64,000 bases of DNA from Hofstenia miamia (lineage: Eukaryota > Xenacoelomorpha > Acoela). Below the pieces are notes generated by a model, which saw only the letters and a list, made by a program, of their open reading frames with translations, searched no databases and was not told where the DNA came from. The position numbers were made by a program, and so were the translations under genes. How positions within the stretch are numbered: position 1 is the first letter of the stretch; every line of letters starts with the position of its first letter. Positions 33,238 to 42,873 of this stretch are shown one piece after another. The stretch is taken from NCBI GenBank assembly GCA_004352715.1, contig SCFE01000026.1:2067793-2131792 (forward strand), written 5' to 3'.

Positions 33238-33638
33238 GTTTAAACTCTCCTGTGATAGACGTAAACTTTCTACATTATGTAAATGAAGTAGCAACATATC
33301 TTCCTATTCCAGCACAGAGACCCTTTCTTAACTATTACGTTTCATTATCAGACCAACCACGTCAGTTAGTGTTACAACGCCTAGGACAATTCTTAGCGAG
33401 ACATCACTTGCAGTTGTATAACGAAGAGGAGCAACAAGAAGAAGATGAGCCTGACGACGTCTCAAACATTAGCTTTGGTTCGCCTATGGATTTCCACAAG
33501 GTATTTCAGATGAACCTCAATTGTGCAAGAGTGTCTGATATCTGTTTCGACAAAACCGGGAGATCTGTAGTACTGAATGCAGAAGTGGGGAGAATAGATT
33601 TGTTTCTCTTATTCCAGAGGTTACAATTTGTGAACTAA
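33231..33638 (+). CDS. Unknown open frame, possibly an exon or gag-like fragment
   Basis: About 130 codons, open leftwards into the direct repeat. It has no ATG near its start, but CTCTCCTGTGATAG at 33245-33258 is a good splice-acceptor shape. The composition is not AT-driven: Leu, Gln and Glu are common (QPRQLVLQRLGQFLARHHLQ), followed by an acidic run EEEQQEEDEPDD. I recognise no family. The helical first part followed by an acidic linker could be a structural (gag-type) protein fragment, which is inference from its RNase H neighbour. It converges tail-to-tail with the minus-strand frame, the stops being 3-4 bases apart. Confidence 0.45.
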   Translation, partial: HFCLNSPVIDVNFLHYVNEVATYLPIPAQRPFLNYYVSLSDQPRQLVLQRLGQFLARHHLQLYNEEEQQEEDEPDDVSNISFGSPMDFHKVFQMNLNCARVSDICFDKTGRSVVLNAEVGRIDLFLLFQRLQFVN

Positions 33639-33649
33639 ATAATATCATC

Positions 33650-34035
33650 CCTTTCGCGACTATTTATGGACTGATTAAATAAGTTTAGTGCTGTGCGCAA
33701 AGGATGCGAAAAGAACTTATTAACAAATCGTGGTAGCTGTACGAAATAATCACTATACCGACTAGGGAGGTCTGCAGGATTTTCCTGTCTCAGCACCCAT
33801 TTTACATTGTTTCTTAATAAAAAATAGTAAGTTAAGCACCATAGACATCTCAAACTTTTGGTATTGTATAATGCTTGGGAGTCTGTATGGATCGTCGACC
33901 CCGGTGTAGCCATAAATGCCGCTATTGTCACTTCCAACATCTCTTTAGTATAAATATGAAAATCTGTATCGGGTAGAACATAGTCTTGACGATTCCTAAC
34001 GCGTAATCGGACGCATCTGCGTACCATGTTTCTGC
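33650..34035 (-). pseudogene. Reverse-transcriptase-type RNase H domain, one frameshift
   Basis: All four acidic residues of an RNase H are visible on the minus strand in order: Ala-Asp-Ala-Ser (34009-34020), Lys-Glu-Met-Leu (about 33938-33949), Thr-Asp-Ser (about 33882-33890), and Asn-Pro-Ala-Asp-Leu-Pro-Ser-Arg (33758-33781). The first lies in a different frame from the other three, so a single-base shift separates them. Spacing is compact: 20 residues between the Glu and second Asp, 37 to the third. 'NPAD.PSR' endings are known from reverse-transcribing elements such as BEL/Pao and hepadna-like polymerases; which group this is cannot be settled by eye. The RT domain itself is absent. The domain would degrade RNA in RNA-DNA hybrids. 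Confidence 0.75.
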
Positions 34036-34044
34036 ATTGAGTAA

Positions 34045-34237
34045 CAAAGTAAATGTGATATATGGAATCAACATATATAGCAGCACATTTGATTTGATTC
34101 AATATTTTTTGTCTCAGCTACATCTTCCCTGAGTAGTAACTTACTGAGCACGAATAGTCAGATGTTGCTTGTGCTTAACTAGATTTTTGGTCTCTCTGGT
34201 CTATAAGCCTTTATATATATATATATATATCATTTTT
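34045..34237. repeat. Right direct repeat flanking the RNase H module
   Basis: Partner of 33051-33237 in the same orientation. The minus-strand frame that holds the last three RNase H residues is open 58 bases into this repeat. Outer flanks show no clear short target duplication. Confidence 0.92.
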
Positions 34238-34492
34238 TAAGTGTTTTTTCCACCTTTCTTTAGGATTTTTCTTGAACCCAAATTTTGAGAAATCAGCCAG
34301 GACCTTAAATTCTTTTGAGACAAACATAAAAGTCTGGTATTTCATGCATAGATACCATTATATACATATATTCTATTTACTATAAATATAATATTTTTTA
34401 TGAATATGTGGTAATCATTATTCAAAAAATTAAATAGATTGCATAAAAAATTTTTTTTTTAAAAAATTAAAAATGAACAACTAATACACATT

Positions 34493-35077
34493 TTAATCCA
34501 AACTAGTGACATAGTTGTTAACTGCTACTCTTAAGCGTTTCATTTTGTTTGAGATTTCTTGTTTTAATTCATAGAAGTTTTTGGTTTGGTATAAAAAGCT
34601 TTTATCCAGATCCGTCAAGTGCTCCACATAAGATCTTTCAGCTTCATCAATGTTATTGACTTTATCTTGAAGTACTTCAAGCTCTTCTCTTTTTCCATTA
34701 ATGACTTCATCTGAATTTTCCGAAGACATATTAACGAATTCCACCATGTGGTTGTAGAGATTGGACATGTGATTAAAGTACTTTTCCTCTCTTCTAAGCA
34801 GAAGATTTCTGTTGTAGATTTCTGACAGTAGTTCCATTAACTCATAATTGTGTAACATCTTTTCACCTTTTAGTGAATTCTTGAACATTAAATCAAAAGG
34901 AATACTTTCATACTCTTCAAATGGACAACAATAACCTGGGTATTTATCCAAGCAACACTTTCTTTCTGTTTCTGATATTTCGCATTGTAGATCAGTTACA
35001 CATGTAAATGTGTACGATGCAGTGTCAACTTGTAAGTATAGTGACGATAAAGTTAAAATTATAAATATAGAATGCAT
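34493..35077 (-). CDS. Secreted Cys-rich (granulin-like) coiled-coil protein, intact single exon
   Basis: 194 codons from ATG to TAA. Residues 1-20 are a good signal peptide (a hydrophobic run IFIILTLSSLYL, then a small-residue site near Thr-Ala20). Six Cys follow at 26, 32, 41, 42, 50 and 51, giving C-x5-C-x8-CC-x7-CC and then Pro-Phe. The double-Cys pairs with 'GYCCPF' resemble the first part of a granulin fold, but the later Cys pairs are missing. Residues 60-190 are charged and helical; about 120-185 looks like a coiled coil (EELEVLQDKVNNIDEAERSY). One N-glycosylation site, Asn116. No intron, no stop in an AT-rich region, a TATA box upstream and an A-rich run at 34449-34460 after the stop. 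It could be a single-exon gene or a retrocopy. Function unknown. Confidence 0.8.
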   Translation of the reverse strand: MHSIFIILTLSSLYLQVDTASYTFTCVTDLQCEISETERKCCLDKYPGYCCPFEEYESIPFDLMFKNSLKGEKMLHNYELMELLSEIYNRNLLLRREEKYFNHMSNLYNHMVEFVNMSSENSDEVINGKREELEVLQDKVNNIDEAERSYVEHLTDLDKSFLYQTKNFYELKQEISNKMKRLRVAVNNYVTSLD

Positions 35078-35121
35078 TCGAACAATAAGAATATTTTTGC
35101 GGGAAATTTAGGATGCAATTA

Positions 35122-35134
35122 AATTTATATAAAA
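35122..35134 (-). promoter_or_regulatory. Probable TATA box of the secreted-protein gene
   Basis: On the minus strand the sequence reads TTTTATATAAATTTAAT, about 45-57 bases before the ATG at 35077, allowing a start of transcription near 35095-35100 and a short leader. The context is AT-rich, which weakens the call. The hAT MITE at 35159-35511 was inserted only about 25 bases further upstream. Confidence 0.45.
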
Positions 35135-35158
35135 TATGAATTATCTTTGTAAATAAAC

Positions 35159-35511
35159 CAGACTTGTCAAGGAGCCGAAATTTCTAAGCTCGGCTAGGCT
35201 TCTTTAAATTTTGAGTAAGTTCGGCTCGCCACATAAAATCTTTCAATGAGGCTCGTCTCTGTTCAAGGTATTTTTTTAAATATTGAGCTCTCAGAATTTT
35301 TACATAGCTCTTCTTATTATTTAATATAATAAGATTATAAGAAAGGCATATTTAATGAAACAATAAGAAAAATCTGGATAATCAAATTAACAAGAAATAC
35401 TATAAATTTGTTTGCTTAAAAAAGCCTCGTTTTGGGCTTGTTGTATATCCAATACTCTGCTCAAGCTCGGCTCGGCTCGGTTCGGCTCGGCTCTGCTTTT
35501 TGATAAGTCTG
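35159..35511 (-). mobile_element. hAT MITE with GAGCC-rich ends, copy 3
   Basis: Left CAGACTTGTCAAGGAGCC; right, inverted, CAGACTTATCAAAAAGC. Target duplication AAATAAAC (35151-35158) and AAAGAAAC (35512-35519), 7 of 8. The body matches copy 2 in orientation, with tandem GGCTC near the right end. It lies directly upstream of the putative promoter of the 34493-35077 gene. Confidence 0.85.
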
Positions 35512-35519
35512 AAAGAAAC

Positions 35520-36429
35520 AATGAACAGCATCCAGGAGTCAACGATTCTCCAAGAAAAATTTGAATGCTGATATGATAATTTTATTACGTGTGTGAGGTC
35601 GATGCAAATATCGATGCCATCATTTATGGGAAATGCCAAAAAATGACTACAAAATGAAATATTTTTAAATTATAAAAAACGTATGTAACATGTTTTGAGT
35701 GTCTGATTAAAATGGCATTAATTGTTCTTGCATTGCAATTAAAGTAATTTCATATTGTACATGTACATGTACATTTATTATTTTAAATGCAGTTTCTTAT
35801 TGCTTTCTTACATGCTGATTTCAAATCTAAAAATAAAATTTGATTTAAAATTTGCAAAAACGCTGTGCGAACAGCCACTATACATATGCATGCACATATC
35901 AGTAGCTGAAAAGACATTTATTTATTATCTTCCAAAGAGCTTGAGAGATAAAGGTTAGATTCTCTTCATGCTGATCAGATATAGATGTTATGTGAATCGT
36001 CTACAAATGCTTTTGCATCTTAAAGTGTAAGAATGGCGCTTGGCGCCACGCTTCTCTCATTTATTTCACATCCAAAAATTCAAATTTTGAAGCAACTCAT
36101 TTTCTACATTACTACGTGGTTGTTGAAACATCACTAACTTCATTGATTATCCATTTATTGAAAGCTGCATCAAGGTATTTTGTGTATAGTAAAAATGTTT
36201 AATATTATTAGTTTTCTTCACCTTAAATTTCTGTGGCAAACTTTTTGACCAAACTCCTCACTTGTCGAAAGTACTGCGAAAAGAATAGATGTCTATCATC
36301 ACCAGAAAGGAAGTTGCTGATCTTATGGTGGGTCCTTAGCAACTATTGAAAAACTACCGACAAATTGAAAAGTAAATGAGCTCTAAATCTATTTATCTCA
36401 TCACCATCAGCACAAAGAAATCTTAAAGG
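35520..36429. other. Spacer, no gene recognised
   Basis: A small frame at 35755-35958 (plus) has no motif. A GGCGCTTGGCGCC near-palindrome occurs around 36034-36046. Confidence 0.45.
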
Positions 36430-36437
36430 ACCTAAAT

Positions 36438-36732
36438 CAGGCTCGTGGCTTGCATTTGAAATTTAGGGGGGGCATGGCCCCGTAAAGTTCAATAAATTAA
36501 TCATAGTTTTACTCATATGAAATAGTTGCACACTTTTTCATTGAATTTTTAAATAGAATGGCATTATATAGTATTTTATATATTTCAACTAAAAGATATT
36601 CACTCTAACTTAGTTACAGAATATTAGAATAAATACTATGGAGTTTTGTATCCAGGATGCCAAAAGAAAGGGGGCACAGTGGCCCAACAAGGAGAGCCAT
36701 GGCCCCCTGGCCCTCCCCTAGCTACGGCCCTC
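36438..36732. mobile_element. hAT MITE with GGGGGGCCATGGCC-type ends
   Basis: Left CAGGCTCGTGGCTTG, then AGGGGGGGCATGGCCCC. Right, inverted, GAGGGCCGTAGCTAGGGGAG. Target duplication ACCTAAAT (36430-36437) and ACCCAAAT (36733-36740), 7 of 8. 295 bp, non-coding, GC-rich only near the ends. The 'GGCCGTAGCTAGGGG' end is a form I associate with widespread hAT families in invertebrates. Confidence 0.8.
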
Positions 36733-36740
36733 ACCCAAAT

Positions 36741-39004
36741 TTATGTCTTCAAGTTCTTAGAATGTAACCAAGTGGTTCTTGCAAAACCTTTTATTCCAAA
36801 CCTTCTATACTTTTACTAAGACTATTTCTCTTGAATTGATTGACATTATCCTTAGTTCTATTAACGAAGGGTGTGAATTGAACACCCTGACCTTAAAGTT
36901 TCAATGGAAGTAGAGCAATGCCTTTGAAAGCAATTGGACAAGAAACTGAGATCAAACTTTAACGATGACTTTGATAACAAAGCTTTACCTTTTAAGTTTC
37001 AATTGGTGCAATTTATTTTCAATAGACCATTATTGTAATCGTGTTGAGTTTCTCAACATTCAGTTGCTTTTAAGAACAATTAGAAAGCTTCTGTAGAACG
37101 ATCACATTTCATTGAGCGTCAGTCTACATGACGATAAATCAATTTCTGATTGTGCTCGGGGAATCTCACAAAATTAACTTTAAAATGTTTTTTTAATTTT
37201 CCTTCAAATATATATATATATATAAATATATATATCATTTATTTAGTATAATAATTACGTAGTGCTGAATTGAAATGGCAAATAATCATAATTTTTTCTA
37301 AATAACGTATAAATTAAAATAAATCATTTCCATTTAATATTTTTGAAAAATTATTATCTTCAACCTGATTTGGAAATGAAATCTCACCCCGAATTAGCAT
37401 GAACCTACCAGAACCTCACCTGTTTTACAACTATGAGTTTAATCCAATGAATTATTGTAGAAGTTATCTAGTCGGTATTCAATAATAATTAAGACTAGTA
37501 AGACACTTGAATAATAACACTGTGTAAAAAATTATTATTTTTAGTTGAGTACATTTTTCGGTATTTATCGTCATTTTTATAGCAGAAACCATACTTTAGA
37601 AATTATTATGAAATGGAATTTATTGCCTATATACGTCATTGAATTTTGAAATCAGAGACACCAAAAAATTCTCAAACAACTTATATAATTGTGCACAGGC
37701 ATCTAAATTTTGATTTTAATGTAAGCAGATGCTTAGTATTCATCCAGAAGCCATGATACCAAACATAATCTAAAAATTCCTTTAATTGAAATGTTATCAA
37801 GGCTCTTAGCGTTTCAAGAAACTTTTCCTTTGTGATCAAATAACTAATCAATAGATTGTTTTCATTGATCTGAACTTACAGATATTGTATGAGGCCAAAT
37901 TATACTCGCAAAGTGTTATTTTCTGCACATTCCGATATGTTCTAGATATACCACCACCCCTAAATAAGCTTCTTGAGTAGTTGGTGTAAGGTTATATTTG
38001 TTCATTACTAAACACAAAATTTTCATGAAAAACATTCAATTGACACTTCAGAAAATGAAGTTTAGTAACCACTCCTGGCAATATCCCATTTCTTCAATCT
38101 AGCAAGGAAATTTCGTGTTGTCTTATACTATTCGAAGAATAATGGAGATCCCGAAACTTTATGATAGAATAATACCATTAGATTGGTTGACTTGTTCATT
38201 GAAAAGTTTTTCTAGTTTAAGGATGCATGCTTTCATATCAGGACGTTTAAGTATTGGAAGTAATCCCTTTGAAGCGCAGGTTTAAGCGTTGTGCTGATTG
38301 CAGCATATAAAAGAAAATCCCTTATTCATAGATAAAAACAACTTGCACTATTGTGAGCTTTCGATTCAGGTCAAACATGTGAATGTTAAATAACCAAGAA
38401 TCTATTTTATATGCTTTACAATATTTATAAAGCTTTGATTTTTCAGAATATAATACTAAAAAATGTAACAGAAAGAATTCACACAGCTCTTGCATTTTAA
38501 AGAGGGAATGATATTTGCAAAGAAGGCCTGAGTAATGTTGTCAGAAGCACAGTGCATGGTTGCTATGTAGTATGCAAGGAGCATGAAAGTATGTCAAAAA
38601 TATTCTTTCCCTATTGTGATATTCAATGTGACATAAGAAAATTGTACTGAAGTTAATGTTGGAAATGAGTAGCAAGGAAGGCTTAACTTCAATGGCTTTT
38701 GATATTCATAATTTTGGTCCCAAAATTGACAATTTTTTATGTCACATCGTGTAATTTTATTTGACGAGGTGACTCAAGACTAGAGGCGTATGCATATGCG
38801 AGGTTTTCTGTTGAAGAGACATCATATTTGTAATCAAGATTATTGCTCTATTTCATGACAAATATCCGCCATATATTCTCAAAAGACAAGAAAGTGGCTT
38901 TTTCAATTGTGTTTTTTTATATTTTTTATGAAAGGCTTTATTTTTAACCAAACCATTTTTGTGTTAGAAACCAGAACGAGGCATAGTTAGAAGCACCTCT
39001 AAAT
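36741..39004. other. AT-rich spacer with (TA)n at 37208-37236, no gene recognised
   Basis: No frame over 60 codons, no element ends. The longest feature-poor stretch between elements in the middle of the window. Confidence 0.55.
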
Positions 39005-39012
39005 GCACACAG

Positions 39013-39482
39013 CAGACTTATCAACGAGCCGAGCTTCTAAAGAGAAGAGCCGAGCCGAGCTTTACCACAGTATTTGATATATAACGAGCCCAAAACGAGC
39101 CTATTTTAGGCAAAGCAAGTTTGTATTTCTGCTTGTTAATTTGATTATGGAGATTTTTCTTATTTTTTGCAGTCAGTATGCCTTTCCTATAATCTTATTT
39201 AAGAAATGTTTATTAAATAATAGGAAGAGCTATGTAAAATATTCTTTGAGCACAATATTTTTAGAAAAATACCGAGCTAAAACGAGCCTAATTGAAGGAT
39301 TTTCTGTGGCGAGCCGAGCCGAGCCGAACTTACTCAAAATTTAACTGTGCCGAGCAGAGCCTCATTCAAAGATCTTATGTCTCGAGCCGAGCCGAGCCGA
39401 GCCGAGCCGAGCCGAGCCAAAGTTACACAAAATTTAAACGAGTCGAGCCGGGCTTGGAAATGTCGGCTCGTTGACAAGTCTG
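39013..39482 (+). mobile_element. hAT MITE with GAGCC-rich ends, copy 4 (longest)
   Basis: Left CAGACTTATCAACGAGCCG; right, inverted, CAGACTTGTCAACGAGCCG. Target duplication GCACACAG (39005-39012) and ACACACAG (39483-39490), 7 of 8. At 470 bp it holds three separate GAGCC tandem blocks, the largest six units at 39383-39417. It shares a 60-codon frame beginning MIMEIFLIFCSQYAFP with copy 2, reflecting common ancestry rather than a protein. The extra length compared with copy 3 comes from the repeated GAGCC-containing right part. Confidence 0.88.
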
Positions 39483-39490
39483 ACACACAG

Positions 39491-41160
39491 ACTAGTAACA
39501 CGTTGGATCTAACATTTTCTATGTCAATTTCTGTCAACGCATGCAAAGATTGATAGTTTGTTTTTATCTGTGTATCCGTTTTCCGACCATATCGGACCAT
39601 TCCCATTTCGTTTAATTTCAATTCTGATCAGGAAATTCCTAATGAATGGTATGAATGCCTATTCGACATTGTTTACAAGTTTATGCACCAAATTTCGCCA
39701 GTGCTTCCACAATGATTTTCTGCCAAAACTTCTAACCTTATTAAACGAAAGAACACACTTTATAATCGCATACGAAACCGCGGCGTTGATTCCAGCCATG
39801 CTCTATCCCATCCTGAGACAGATGTGGAGAATACAATGATAAAAATCTAGAAGAATACCTAAGAGGTATTTCAACAACTGTCACTACTGGTCTCCCCTTG
39901 AAGAAGCGAACGCACTCAACCTGCATTTCCACACTGTTTGCAATACTGATGTTTTCAATTGGGATATTTCTGCTAATGATGATCATATCCATACTGTAGA
40001 TTACGATATCTCTACAAACAAAATTACTAGAATTCTCAATGATCTCGAGGAGACAAAAACTCGTGGCTTGTACAACTTTCCTACAGCACTCACCTCGGAC
40101 CATATCTATTCATGTCATTTTTGACAAAATTAAGTGCCTTGCAGCAATTCTCATGCTGCGGTTAATTATCGCCCTGCTCTGCTGCTTAATGTTGTCAGTA
40201 AAGTGTTTGAAAAGTGTCTGTTTGTGAGAACCTTCCAAATTGACTTTTGCAAAGCTTAGCCAATCACCGCCTCCTTTTCGACAAGATTCACAGTCTTGAT
40301 CTCCCTCATTTTGTCAATAACTGGCTTGTTGACTTTTTTTAATAAAATACAGCTCCGTTTTATTACCAGCAATCATTGCGCCTCTTACGCAGAAGTCATT
40401 TGCGGCATACCTCAAGGGACTGTGTTAGGCCTCATCATATTTATTCTTTTTGTTGATGACTTACAGACCATTTATCCTCGCAGCAATATTTTTAAACATG
40501 CAGATGATGCAACATTAACGGTGCCTGTCTTTAAAAACAAAAATGACCTTTCTCAAATGGCGATTTCCAATATTCAGAAATGGTGTACAGATAACAACAC
40601 GCTTCTCAATATCTCGAAGACAAAAGAAATGGTTTGCAGTTTCTCTTCTATTAAAAACCTTCCTGTTCCAATCTCCAGCATTGAGCAAGTTTGTACCTCG
40701 ACTATACTTGGTGCTACTTCCCAGAACAACCTTCGTTCTCGTTAGCGCGAGTTCGAAGCGCCTATACCTGAACAACCAAATCAAGCACTCAAATCTCGGG
40801 GTTGATTGTCTTAAATTGCTTTTCGATTCTTTGATAATGAGTAAAGTAAGATACTGCATATCTGTGTATGGGAATTTCAACAACGATTAATGCAAAGGCA
40901 TTTTGAGATTTTTCAAACGCGCTGAAAGAATGGATGTTGGAAAAATTAGCTGCCTGGAAGAGATAGTTCCAAACTCTGACCAAAAGGTCCTCAGGCAAAT
41001 AAACTCTAATGTTGATCATCTTCTTTTAGACTTGTTGCCAACCCGGAGAGAGCAGAACACCCGAAGTGCAAGGACCAAAAAATCTGTCAATTATCTACGT
41101 AAGATAAGGACAGAATCGTTTAAAAGAGCATTCCCAAATCGACTGCTATTTAACGTGTGA
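39491..41160 (+). pseudogene. AP-endonuclease-type LINE, much of ORF2, multiply frameshifted
   Basis: Domain order on the plus strand: NTLDLTFSMSISVN at about 39495-39540, then a Phe-Ser-Asp-His at 39582, the Asp/Ser-Asp-His end of the AP-like endonuclease. Next are DYDISTNKITRILNDLEETK near 40000-40060 (pre-RT), NYRPALLLNVVSKVFEKCLF near 40160-40220, ICGIPQGTVLGLIIFILFVD near 40390-40455 and FKHADDATLTVP near 40490-40530 (catalytic Asp-Asp). Then comes IQKWCTDNNTLLNISKTKEM. After a frame change come YCISVYGNF and a C-terminal part ending RTESFKRAFPNRLLFNV at 41157. The order fits CR1/Rex-type LINEs. It begins right beside the hAT MITE copy 4, which may have split it. Confidence 0.78.
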
Positions 41161-41279
41161 AACTTTTTAGTTCCCATTTATCTAAGCGTTTTGTTCTCTG
41201 ATTTATAACAAATTCTATTCTATTCTAGTCTAGGCTTTGTCAAGAAACGTTCTTTTATCACAAACCTACTAGACTTTCT

Positions 41280-41575
41280 ACATAAAATTTATAGTACTAT
41301 TGAAAACAAGTCTCCGTAACTCATCTCCACTGACTTTCCCAAAAGCGTTCGAAAGGGAAACTGCTTTTGATCTTACGGGATTCCTTGTCTGGTCGCATAC
41401 AATGTTTTCAAATGGATGGTGTTGTATCAGACGAGCTCAATTTCGAGAGTTCCACAGGGTTCTATTTTGGGTCCGTTATTATTTTGCATTTTCATTAATG
41501 ACTTGCCTTCTGAAATTATGTACTTCTTGACATGTATGTTTGCGGATGATTATTTAAGTTCGAATGAATACTGAA
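41280..41575 (+). pseudogene. LINE RT fragment with RVPQGSILGP box
   Basis: One frame at about 41450-41565 reads RVPQGSILGPLLFCIFINDL followed by Pro-Ser-Glu and, about ten residues on, Met-Phe-Ala-Asp-Asp-Tyr. These are the RT box before the catalytic site and the Ala-Asp-Asp catalytic box. The upstream frame (41300-41530) shifts, showing at least one deletion. It is a different LINE from the one ending at 41160, since the RT core starts again. Confidence 0.7.
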
Positions 41576-41699
41576 GGAGCAATGGCCAAAAAATAGGTTT
41601 TTTGTGGAAAAAGTGCGATTCCCGCTAAATGCCTTAGAAATTTCGGACTGTTTTCCGCCAAATGTAAGGTTTTTGCATTTTCCATAGCAAAAAGAGGGA

Positions 41700-41785
41700 T
41701 ATATATATANNNNNNNNNNNNNNNNNNNNNNNNNNNNNNNNNNNNNNNNNNNNNNNNNNNNNNNNNATATATATATATATATATA
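41700..41785. repeat. (TA)n with internal gap
   Basis: TA units flank 57 N (41710-41766). Confidence 0.9.
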
Positions 41786-42870
41786 CATGAATTTCAATAA
41801 ACCTTTACTTCGCTAATGTAGCAATGTCATTATGTTATCTTGAATTTTGTAACTGTGCGTTCATCACAATTATCAATTACTATGCAATTTTTACTTTAAA
41901 ATTTAAATTTTTCATAAAATATGTGTAAATCTATGAAGGATGTGCCGGAATCCTGAGCCGGTATCTTGTAAAATCGGCAATTTCAAAACCGGATCCGGAT
42001 ATCTGGTATTCGGTAAAATTTAACTTGTTTACCGAATTTTTTCAGATATCATATTCTGAGATAAAATTTGATTTAGAAATGGAATTTTTGAGAAAAAAGC
42101 TATATTTTTCCCTGATATCGTAGTAAACATAGAGCTGTCGTAACGACGTCGTTTTTGTGGCATTTATAGTGCGGATTAGTGGCGGTGTATAATGCCGTCT
42201 AGCATTAAGTATTGAAAAATGAGAATAATTTTAGTATTATGACAATTTGAAGATAGATTTCCGCAGTTTTATATATAATTTGTCGTTTTATTGTTAAATT
42301 CCTTGTTTTCTAAATTAGGGACACTACTATATGCAACTAAGTTTAGGTTTTTGTCAGGAAGACGCGTTTTCGAAAAGAACAATTAAAGTGGTAAGTGCCC
42401 CTAAAAATCGACCCAATTCAATCACTGATTACAACCAGTCAGCAGAAGGATTCACTTCAGGTAACCGTAAATTTCTGATATCCGTGGAAAGTCGTCCACC
42501 AGAGTTGCATTGTTAGTGTTGGAAACAGACTGTGATGAAATGCAAATAACCATTTGCTTGAGTTGTCATAGGGTTAATGACATGGGGTAATATGCGCCCG
42601 AGTAGAACATGTGATTGGGTGGCACAGCCCAATTCTCTAGGGTGGGATGCGTTTGTTTGAAGAAAGATTTTATCTTTTGATTATTTTGGAAGTTGGACAT
42701 TTGCTTTTACAATGCTATAAAATACTAAGCAGTTCAGATGTGCACGAGTAAAAAAATTGGATATTCACATTCCCCAACAACCATATAATTTATTACTTTA
42801 CAATGTATAATTTTCTCTTAGTTATGTAGCATATTTTGCTAAAAGGTAATACTAATACTCCACAATCGGG
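41786..42870. other. Spacer, no gene recognised
   Basis: A stretch with repeated CCGGTATC, CCGGATCCGGATATC and TTCGGTAAA words (41950-42045) looks like a decayed element end. A 61-codon frame at 42331-42516 is not recognised. No paired ends found. Confidence 0.4.
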
Positions 42871-42873
42871 AGT

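Noticed and set aside
34493-35077. The Cys-rich secreted protein considered as a knottin-type toxin
   Set aside because: The Cys spacing could suggest it, but the long acidic/basic coiled-coil tail making up most of the protein and the absence of a propeptide-and-short-mature-peptide layout do not fit.
39334-39621. Frames with repeated Ala-Arg-Leu-Gly-Ser or Ser-Arg-Ala-Glu-Pro
   Set aside because: They are tandem GAGCC/GGCTC units of the hAT MITE read in frame, on either strand, not proteins.
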